Shown piece by piece: positions 56,848 through 64,000 of a stretch of 64,000 nucleotides of DNA (its first letter is position 1; each line of letters opens with the position of its first letter). This stretch comes from Ophiosphaerella korrae. Taxonomy: Eukaryota; Ascomycota; Dothideomycetes; Pleosporales; Phaeosphaeriaceae. The DNA lies in NCBI GenBank assembly GCA_028456385.1, contig JALNQF010000108.1, positions 1 through 64,000 of the forward strand, read 5' to 3'. The notes under the pieces are model-generated. The model did not search any database, had not been told where the DNA came from, and saw nothing but the letters and a program-made list of their open reading frames with translations. A program made the translations under genes and the position numbers.

Positions 56848-58194
56848 ATGACCGACTCGACCACCGAACCACTGGCAGCCCTCGCCGAGAACGGTGAGCT
56901 GCCCAAGACGAAAGAAAAGCTGGGGGAGCTCACCACGGCCGCCGCGATCCATTACTCTGCCAAGAACTTCGCCGCCGCTGCCGACAACTATGCCGATGCG
57001 GTCGAGATCCAGGCCGAACTGAACGGCGAGATGGCGCCCGAGAACGCCGAGCTTCTCTTCCACTACGGTCGCGCCCTGTACAAAGTCGCCGTTGCCAAGA
57101 GCGATGTTCTAGGCAACAAAGTTGCACAGGAAGACAGGAAGAAAAAGAAGACGCCAAAAAAGGCGGCAAAGTCAGAGCCGGCACAGGGCTCGAGCGCCAA
57201 GGACGAGCCCAGGGAAGAGTCGGTAGAGTCGAAGCCCTTTTTTCAGCTCACCGGCGATGAGAACTGGACCGACTCAGAAGACGACGAGGAGCAGGAAGGC
57301 GAGCAAGAAGAGGACGAGGACGACTTTGGTAATGCATACGAGACATTCGAGCTGGCGCGTGTGCTGTACTCGAAACAACTAGGGGCTTTGCAAGACTCTG
57401 CCGACAAAGACAAGGCCAAGGCCAAGGGCAAAGCTGAGCTCAGTCCGCGGGCGCGTGCCATAAAAGAAAAAATTGCCGACTGTCACGGTTTCCTTGTCGA
57501 CATATCATTGGAGAACGAGCGCTTCCACGATGCCATATCAGATGCGCGCGCGTCGCTGGCTCTACAAGAAGAGCTCAAGCCGTTTGAGCACGAAAACATC
57601 ACAGAAGGCCACTACTCACTGTCACTAGCCCTCGAGTTTGCCTCGGTATCAAAAGTTCGCGAGGAGCAAACAGGAAAGCAAAGCGATGCCCCAGCGGAAA
57701 CAACAGCACAGGCCGGAGATGGCCAGGACAGCATCGACTGGGACTTACGCAACGAAGCCGCCAAACACACCGAGCTCGCCATCCAAAGCCTCCAAGCCCG
57801 GCTGAAAAAGGAACAAGCAGCCCTCTCGTCCAGAACCCTAACCCCAGACCAGAAAAAGGAGAAGCAAGCCGTCATCCAAGACAAAAAGGGCATGCTCGAA
57901 GAACTCACGACCCGCGTCACCGACCTCAAGTCCGACCCCACCAAGCAAGAAATCGATAGCATCGACCCCACAGTCTTCCAGGGTCTCCTAGGCGGCCTCC
58001 TCGGCGCCGACGCCGCGACGCAAAAGGCGAAAATCGCTGAGGCTACCAAGTCTGCAAATGACGTCACTGGCCTCGTCAAGACTAAGAAGAAGGCGAAACC
58101 TGCACCCGCTAAGGGAAGCAGTGGGAAGAGGAAATTCGACGTTGAGGACCATGGGGTGGATGGTAAGAGGGCGAGGACGGAGGAGCCTGCCTAG
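56848..58194 (+). CDS. NASP/Sim3/Hif1-family histone chaperone (SHNi-TPR)
   Basis: A single-exon gene of 448 residues starting MTDSTTEPLAALAENGE. The reading frame is open upstream, but the first ATG in good context (CCACAATGACC) is chosen. A TPR-like repeat (AIHYSAKNFAAAADNYADAV, ELLFHYGRALYKVAV) is followed by a basic insert. A strongly acidic stretch (TDSEDDEEQEGEQEEDEDDF, residues about 139-158) interrupts the second repeat, as is typical of the family. Further TPRs follow (AYETFELARVLY; LENERFHDAISDARASLALQ; GHYSLSLALEFASVSK), then coiled coil. The end is a basic nuclear-localisation-type tail (GKRKFDVEDHGVDGKRAR). Family members bind histone H3 or CENP-A and hand it to the nucleus and chromatin-assembly factors. 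Confidence 0.93.
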   Translation: MTDSTTEPLAALAENGELPKTKEKLGELTTAAAIHYSAKNFAAAADNYADAVEIQAELNGEMAPENAELLFHYGRALYKVAVAKSDVLGNKVAQEDRKKKKTPKKAAKSEPAQGSSAKDEPREESVESKPFFQLTGDENWTDSEDDEEQEGEQEEDEDDFGNAYETFELARVLYSKQLGALQDSADKDKAKAKGKAELSPRARAIKEKIADCHGFLVDISLENERFHDAISDARASLALQEELKPFEHENITEGHYSLSLALEFASVSKVREEQTGKQSDAPAETTAQAGDGQDSIDWDLRNEAAKHTELAIQSLQARLKKEQAALSSRTLTPDQKKEKQAVIQDKKGMLEELTTRVTDLKSDPTKQEIDSIDPTVFQGLLGGLLGADAATQKAKIAEATKSANDVTGLVKTKKKAKPAPAKGSSGKRKFDVEDHGVDGKRARTEEPA

Positions 58195-58799
58195 ATGCGC
58201 TTGCTTCGTGTTGATCTGCTCTCAATTGGGAGGTAGTTTGTGCCTATGGGGGGAATCGCCGGATTTGCTCCGGCGTTGGAGTCGTGAGGGTTGGGGCGCT
58301 GCGGCGAATAGACTTTGATACCATTCGATCGTATCCATTCCGATACTGATTAGAATATGATTACTCTACACGTATGGAGTGATGAAGATAAGAGTTGTTA
58401 TGCCTCCATACTTTCCTGAATTCCGATAAGAACTTTGACAGCGTGGTGCGGGCAGTCTCGACGCAAACGGTGAAACAGATAGCGAGGACGTGGAATTGCG
58501 ATTCGATAAGGACTGACAGTTGCGTTTTCGAACAGTCAGACTTACCTCATAACTATGGCTACCGGAATTCATAGAGGTGCGGAAGCGCTCCCATTTAGGT
58601 GGTCATTTCATGATTTTAAAAAAAAAAATGAAAAAAAAAAAAAAATCAAAAACTAAAAACTTATCAAGCGGAAATTAACCCCTTTGTACATTACGGCCAC
58701 CGTTGCTGACGCGTGTAATCGGTAAAGAATCGCAAATCATGTGCGTTAGAGTGACTTATCCTGAACAAGCGAGTGATCGCATCAAAAAAGCATAGTTTA
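58195..58799. other. Intergenic region with A-rich tracts
   Basis: No gene is seen. An A-rich tract at about 58,618-58,660 (two long A runs) may be a poly(A)-like scar of a retroposed sequence or simple low complexity. Confidence 0.4.
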
Positions 58800-59154
58800 T
58801 GAAATTCGTCTTATCCAGGATTTACTGACTCGCACCCGCCGATGGCCTGAACTTCCGTTCCCTGTACGATAAGATAAGTACGCCTCCTCTGATAGTTTCT
58901 CAACTTCCGAGAACCCAAACTGTGGGCCCTGCAACATGTCGTAGATGCCCTGCGCATAATCCGGGCCGGTGTTGTATACTTGTGCGAGGTGCTTCTTCTG
59001 TGACGTGGTCAGTATCCATACTATTCGCATTTGGGATTAGCAAGGACAGGAAAAGCCAATTTCAAGACCAAGCGCCCAAATTGTTTCATTGGGAACTGGT
59101 CGCGAGGCCAAACTTTGGTTACATCAAAAGGGCTGAAGCCAAATTTCCCAGGGT

Positions 59155-59163
59155 CGGCGTCTT
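59155..59163. repeat. Left target-site duplication CGGCGTCTT
   Basis: This 9-bp string directly abuts the left end of the 680-bp element and is repeated exactly at 59,844-59,852. Confidence 0.88.
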
Positions 59164-59843
59164 GTGTCGGCATGTCAACTGACTATGAAATAACCGAGGT
59201 TGTGATGACTACGCCAGGCTGGGGTTAGCGTGTACGTAGCTCCAAGCGAGGTCAACTCAACTCAGCCCCTACACAAGAACACGTTAATATTACGTTAATA
59301 TCACGTTTGCAGCAGGTTCTACTAACACTATATATAATACTAGGAATTCTTAATAGCTATTTAAGTTAACTTAAATATAATTTAATTGCACTCTTAATAT
59401 ATTTTAGCTATTTACTGTAGTAGAGTAGAGCTAACGTGTTAAAAAGATATTTAGAACGTGTTAAAAACGTGTTAAAACTGCAATCTATATATCTAGTAAG
59501 CCTAGAACACGTTTTTAACACGTTCTAAATATCTTTTTAACACGTTAGCTCTACTCTACTACAGTAAATAGCTAAAAAGGTATAAATAATTAACAATATT
59601 AATTAATTATTAAAGTAGAACAGTATATATTGCCTAAGGGCCCTCTAGGCCTTTCGGCTTCGGCTTGCGCTCGCGCAGCTCTGGCCTGGCCTGCAGCCTG
59701 ACAGAGATAAGTTCATCTGACTATGGAGTTCAGTTCAGTTGGGATGAGAAAAAAAAAATTCAGCTGAAAGCGGCTAGTATGCCAGTTCTGGTTTGGCGCC
59801 ATCACAACCTCGCTTAATCCATAGTCAGTTGACCTGCTGCCTC
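59164..59843. mobile_element. 680-bp miniature TIR element related to the 26-kb element
   Basis: It begins GTGTCGGCATGTCAACTGAC and ends GTCAGTTGACCTGCTGCCTC, identical at both termini to the large element and in the same orientation. Similarity extends about 100 bp inward on each side (left: AAGCGAGGTCAACTCAACTC against AAGCGAGCTCAACTCAACTC; right: GCTGAAAGCGG). It has no coding capacity and a 9-bp duplication, so it is a non-autonomous (MITE-like) member of the same family. It disrupts the catalase gene. Confidence 0.88.
59402..59577. repeat. Perfect 72-bp inverted repeat with 32-bp spacer
   Basis: Arms 59,402-59,473 and 59,506-59,577 are exact reverse complements. They start TTTTAGCTATTTACTGTAG and include AACGTGTT three times. 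The sequence could extrude as a long hairpin. It lies at the centre of the miniature element. Confidence 0.92.
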
Positions 59844-59852
59844 CGGCGTCTT
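59844..59852. repeat. Right target-site duplication CGGCGTCTT
   Basis: Exact copy of 59,155-59,163, directly after the right TIR end. Confidence 0.88.
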
Positions 59853-60470
59853 CTGGCCGCATTAACTGAACTTTGGTGGTCCATGTGATTTCCTCACCCC
59901 GTTCAATGGTGTCATACAGGTCCCATTTCGAGCAGTCGGGGTCCTCGCCGCGCATTTATGTTGCCTCCTCCTGACTGACCTGCCATTGGCCGTGGTTTGC
60001 GATAAAATGGTACTTAATGTAGATAAAATTTCCTTGTGCATTCACCCACTTGAATGCGTGGAGCCGTAATCGCGGTTGAACTGCTATCCGCGAGGAGTGC
60101 TGTGATAACTGGAAAACACGAGACCGGCATGGCTGCTCTCGGGTGTACAGGCGAGGAAATGAAATATTCCACCGTAGTCGAAAAAAAAGTTCTCGGGGTT
60201 TCGGTATTGCGAACGGATTTATATCTGGACCTGCGACACAAAAAGACGGGCTGTGCCAATTAGCGCCAGCCAACAAATTGGAACATATGCGACTTATGAA
60301 GTTGAGACGAAAAATATCATATTTGCCCTTGATAATATAAACCTTGATAGCGAACCTGCAAGGATTGCGGGCTTTATCTGAAAATTCGCGCCCAGGAGTA
60401 ATGGTGCAGAAACGAATGAAAATGGTCGTCTTTTCACCCACTCTCGACAAAAGATTCGCTTTCTGTGTAA

Positions 60471-60949
60471 CAAGTCAACATACCGAGAAAGAAATCTGTG
60501 TATCTAAGGACTCATAGCCAATCCAGTAACGCCGTTGGTAGTCTCAAAGTACCCAAAGGCACCAGACCCGCACGGGTGCACCCTTCGCTCTAGTTGCTTC
60601 GACCTGTTGAAGGCCTGTAGAGTTTCAATCCCACGATCCTTCTTTGTACTGAATCTAGCCACCTATACTAATATGAAAGAATGGTAACAATGAGTTGAGG
60701 TGAAATACTCTGTAAATGAGGGTATTTTTCTCGTTAACTGATATTTTGGACATGCACGCGTATCATAGTTTATTTCAATTGCTCTCTTATTAGTGGTACC
60801 CGGTTGAGAGCACAGATGTAAAAAAAGTGTACATTCTCCCTGCGCAGCTTGATATACCACACAATAATTCAGCCCACATCAAATATCCACCCAAACTCCT
60901 ACCAATGTGTGATTTGTGGCCACCAAAAGTTCAATTTCCCCTTCAACCA
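60471..60949. other. Intergenic region
   Basis: No gene is recognisable between the catalase remnant and the F-box-like gene. The missing catalase N terminus is not visible here. Confidence 0.4.
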
Positions 60950-61453
60950 TCAGGGATTGAGACTGATTCGAAACCAACCAAGCTCATCTCGCAAAGTAAC
61001 CCTGGCATTCGGATACTCCCGAATGAATGCTCTAGCCATACCGAATTCCGTCGGACTGTCCACGATTAATACAACATGCTTGATCTTCTCGAGATTTCCT
61101 CTAGAGCAAGTCTGGAAGAACTGATCGAAGCAATGTCGGCCCGAGAGATCATGCCCAAAATGATTAGGAAAAGTGAGTGTGTTGGATCGAATTCCCAGCT
61201 GGTTTGTTTCTTTGTACAATTTCCGGCATACTTTGCGTAGTTGGTTGAAATCCTTGGCTTTGTCCTTTTCGTTGGCAGCATAGAAGCGCACCCAGTTTTG
61301 CCCCGGGATGCTCACATCTTCGTTCGCTACTAAACCTCCTTCTTCTGTGAGCGCAAATTCATAAATCAAGTCTCGTAATTCTCTAGGTAGTGAGAGGAGT
61401 CCGCTCTGGCGAGACGAGGGGCTTTTTTGTTCGTGTAATGTATTGTAGGGCAT
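60950..61453 (-). CDS. Small F-box-like protein of a fungal accessory family
   Basis: A single-exon gene of 167 residues starting MPYNTLHEQKSPS. Residues about 17-35 read GLLSLPRELRDLIYEFAL, the N-terminal F-box-like motif (LPxELRxxIY) common to many small fungal proteins of unknown function. It continues LRKVCRKLYKETNQLGI, a second recurring family string, and ends with a helix-strand region (IKHVVLIVDSP). F-box motifs can dock to Skp1, but whether this short form does is unknown. A broken paralogue fragment lies 250 bp upstream of it. The gene looks intact and starts at the first ATG. Confidence 0.7.
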   Translation of the reverse strand: MPYNTLHEQKSPSSRQSGLLSLPRELRDLIYEFALTEEGGLVANEDVSIPGQNWVRFYAANEKDKAKDFNQLRKVCRKLYKETNQLGIRSNTLTFPNHFGHDLSGRHCFDQFFQTCSRGNLEKIKHVVLIVDSPTEFGMARAFIREYPNARVTLRDELGWFRISLNP

Positions 61454-62140
61454 CGTGGGGGCTAGATAGTTGCAGTTGGTTGAATGTTTAACACTAGTTT
61501 TTTTTTTCGATATTTATATCAAACTGGTTGCTGGGTTGCCGGGTCGCTGTGCCTAGGTGAAACGATAATACAACAGCATATCAAGGCTGAATCATTTTAT
61601 TCACTTGGTTAATAATTCACAAAACACTTTCCATTGATTTCAATCTAGATTGGGCTATCAAAATAGTTTACCATAGTACGATAGAGGCTCACAACGCACA
61701 TCTTCGTCTGACACTAAACCCTCTCTTCCGTGATCTCAAATTCACAAATCAAGTCCCACAACTCTCTAGGCAGCAAAAAGCGCTTGATCTAGCGAGAAAA
61801 CGATATTCTATTTAGATTGATCCGTGCCTATAGTAAAGTAGCATCATATCGTCCGTTCATTTGTGCCCGTGGGTAAGAAACGAATGAGAGTCTAAAAGAA
61901 GAGTCGGATAGCTGACCCTCCATCTACACAAAGGCACCAATTGGCTGACGAAGGAATAGTACTTACCATATAAGAAGTGGCGAGGTAATTACATCGTACA
62001 AGGGTACCCCGCTGACGGCTAGATGACATTCTAAAACTCACATTTCCCTTGACACAACATCCGTTCAACTACATTTCAACAGGTCAAATGATCTGTTTAT
62101 TATGTAGCAATACCCGCGCAGGTATTGGCGACATGTTTTA
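61454..62140. other. Intergenic region with a paralogous gene fragment
   Basis: Apart from the fragment at 61,702-61,796, nothing is recognisable. Confidence 0.45.
61702..61796 (-). pseudogene. Fragment of a paralogue of the F-box-like gene
   Basis: The minus strand reads RFLLPRELWDLICEFEITEE, aligning with SLPRELRDLIYEFALTEEG of the intact neighbour. At DNA level AATCAAGTC and AACTCTCTAGG are shared (AATTCTCTAGG in the intact gene). A stop follows at once (ERV then TAG). This looks like a truncated tandem duplicate. Confidence 0.6.
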
Positions 62141-63910
62141 TACGGTAAAATGGGTCAGTCTTGCTGAATTTGAGGCAACATCAATATCATCCAAATATTG
62201 CCGAATACTCCACTTATTCGCAGGATCAGAATGGCCGTAGTCGAACACTCCGGCACACTTGAGTGGCGAGTGTGGTGGACATAATACCGGGAGAATATCT
62301 CTACGAAGATGTTCCAGAGGAAGAATGCGATGTAATACTTTCCACCGGACTGGCAGATTCTGGGCCGCATGGCGTTGCTATCAGGGCAAAGAGGCAGATC
62401 GAGTTATTCCAGAACTCGCATGTCGATTGTGGTAAGTAAGAGAGAACAGTGCTTCCCAACAGAATTCTTGGTCTTAGATGTGCAGAGTCTGCAGGATTGA
62501 AAGATGAGAGTTGGTTGGGGTCAGATATGCATCTCCTCGAGTCCAGCGATGTACATTCCACCTATGCGACTCTGAGTCAGCGATCATCAATCGTTACGTT
62601 TTTTGACGGACAGCCTTGAAGCATTCAAAGTAAACATACCATTTCGCGACATTTCAAAGACATGTCACCAGGCAATTATCTTTGCTAGAAAGTTCAAAAC
62701 CTCATATCTATGGATCGACTCCTTGGTAATGCCCTCCAACTTCTATCCGAGCAAGTCGCTAGCTAAACGTATGTGAAACTCGTATTGCATCATTCAAGAT
62801 AGCACGGAAGATTAGTTCACACAATCCGGCAACATGGCAAGTATATACGAGAACTCTGCGGTTACTATAGCTGCTGCTGCTGCGCAAAACCCAGAGGAAG
62901 GATACTTTCATGAGCCTCAAGCACTTCAAGTAGGGTAGGTTGCAGATGGGAAAACCACGATACTCTCGCAAGGAAACGAAGCAAGTGCCCAGCAGCTTCT
63001 TAGCACCACAGGCGCCTCAAATCCTATCATCTTCATTAGAAACTTGACACTTCACAAACATCCAAGTCGTTGGACAGGCGTCCCCGAGCAACTCCCTCTG
63101 TTGGCCAGAGGGTGGGTGTATCAAGAACGTCTCTTGTCTCCGTGGATACTACACTTCAGTGCCGTTGGCATAATTCCCGAATGTTGTTCTAGCATAGGTT
63201 GTTACCGCAAATCTCAAGTCCCGTACCATGGAAAACCGCGTCCTGTGTATGAGCCTATGAAGCAGCAACACGTTCGCGGCTTACAATCTAGGGCAGATTC
63301 TATCGCCTTGAGGGAACATCGGCTCCACATCGTAGAGCACTACACCGCCTCAAACCTTACGTTTCAGTCGGGTAAATTTCCCGGTCTTGCTGGTATCACG
63401 AAGTAATGCAGCCGTTCCATGATAACTTCAAGATATATATCAAGGATATAAGACGCTTTCGTCGCGTAATGCATATACTGGACATATAAGTCTAGCTATT
63501 GCCCCGCGTCTGTAGGCACAATTCTCATGTACATTTGCGTGCTACACAAGTATCTTGTGAGTCGTTGCTCCGGTTGGTTCTACGGCCCACACCACCCTCG
63601 TACCAAATATCTCTCGATAGGCAGCACGACCAAGTGTCACCACTGCTACTCCAATATTTATCTAAGGTGCCTTCACTACAACAGGATTTTCACGGACATT
63701 CTCCGCTTTTCCGCTATCCTGCTTCATTGATTGCCTCCGAATTTTCGACTGTTTTCTTCACTACCTTTCTACGGGTTGGCCAGCGCCGCAGTTGGCCACT
63801 AACTAGGCGAGCAGCATTTCAGGTGACCGTGCAACCCTATTTATATATCTCTGTACAACTGCACAGGTTCCGTCTTAGGCGACATCATGCAAGGATGGTA
63901 TGATATGTAG
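62141..63910 (+). pseudogene. HET-domain pseudogene
   Basis: Parts of a HET protein occur in order on the plus strand: TYATLSQRSS near 62,555 (from TYATLSHRWG), DSLEAFKVNIPFRDISKT, then YLWIDSL at about 62,724 followed by GTAATG. Next are CIIQDSTED, a TAG at 62,813-62,815 in place of the usual Trp, then GNMASIYENSAVTIAAAAA, PLLARGWVYQERLLSPWILH and NLTFQSGKFPGLAGI. The expected splice acceptor before CIIQDS is missing, and frames shift several times before and after 63,406. The C-terminal half (63,410-63,910) is hard to read. HET proteins control vegetative incompatibility. This one is probably inactive, in contrast to the intact HET gene at 13.5 kb. Confidence 0.75.
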
Positions 63911-64000
63911 AGTTTGTTCACGTGGTCTCACCAGTTCCAAGGTTGCGTCCCGTCCCACCCACTTTGTGGAATGTTGCTCAAAGACTCGGCTTCGTTTCAT

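Larger units (their letters stand above)
58800..60470 (-). pseudogene. Catalase pseudogene interrupted by a 680-bp TIR element
   Basis: On the minus strand, 60,468 leftwards reads KANLLSRVGEKTTIFIRF, GREFSDKARNPCRFAIK and FKWVNAQGNFIYIKYHF, the monofunctional heme-catalase core. Then comes a TAA where Gln or Arg is expected, and RGEDPDCSKWDLYDTIERGE and TTKVQLMRPEDA. The TIR element sits there. If the element and one TSD copy are skipped, the frame resumes exactly as DPGKFGFSPFDVTKVWP and PMKQFGRLVL. The family continues with the heme-ligand region, but here the sequence jumps to a C-terminal-like LAQVYNTGPDYAQGIYDMLQ and GFSEVEKLSEEAY. So a part of the C-terminal half, including the proximal heme Tyr region, is missing, as is the N terminus with the catalytic His. 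Catalases break down hydrogen peroxide. This copy cannot. Confidence 0.8.

Overview
The window looks like nuclear DNA of a filamentous ascomycete, most likely a Dothideomycete (Pleosporales-like). The evidence is short GT-AG introns of 44-63 bp, HET-domain genes, fungal housekeeping genes, and a 26.4-kb extremely AT/TpA-rich block with the signature of repeat-induced point mutation (RIP). I could run no homology search, so every product name rests on motifs read by eye.

Layout. 0.4-1.7 kb: a decayed Tc1/mariner-type transposon. 1.7-5.3 kb: no recognisable gene. 5.3-13.0 kb: a gene-rich housekeeping stretch with an unknown coiled-coil/Cys-cluster protein (minus), MSH2 mismatch repair (plus), an IST1-family ESCRT protein (plus) and a CUE-domain protein (plus). 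13.5-15.6 kb: an intact HET-domain gene. 15.6-24.0 kb: a gene graveyard with a protein-kinase pseudogene (minus), a rhodopsin-domain (PTH11-like) membrane-protein pseudogene (plus) and a frameshifted Cys-rich multi-membrane-span gene (plus).

23,989-50,397 is a nest of transposons. The outer shell has matching terminal inverted repeats and a perfect 9-bp target duplication (GGCCCAATG). Subtracting later insertions leaves an ancestral element of about 6.1 kb, MULE-like by its target-site length. Inside it sit three Ty3/gypsy-type LTR retrotransposons nested in one another (A contains B contains C). Two nearly identical 254-bp solo LTRs (D1, D2) are also present, each with its own intact 5-bp duplication and almost no RIP damage. 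No open frame of 60 or more codons survives in the nest.

50.6-53.5 kb: a broken short-chain dehydrogenase (SDR) gene and an intact SDR gene. 54.2-58.2 kb: DPB2 (DNA polymerase epsilon subunit B) and a NASP/Sim3-type histone chaperone, divergently transcribed. 58.8-60.5 kb: a catalase pseudogene interrupted by a 680-bp miniature relative of the 26-kb element. That relative has the same ends, its own perfect 9-bp duplication (CGGCGTCTT), and a perfect 72-bp inverted repeat inside. 60.9-64 kb: a small F-box-like gene, a fragment of its paralogue and a HET-domain pseudogene.

The most novel content is the TIR element family: a long TIR shell carrying nested retroelements and a miniature copy in the same window, with matching termini, 9-bp duplications and a recurrent palindromic AACRYGTT motif.
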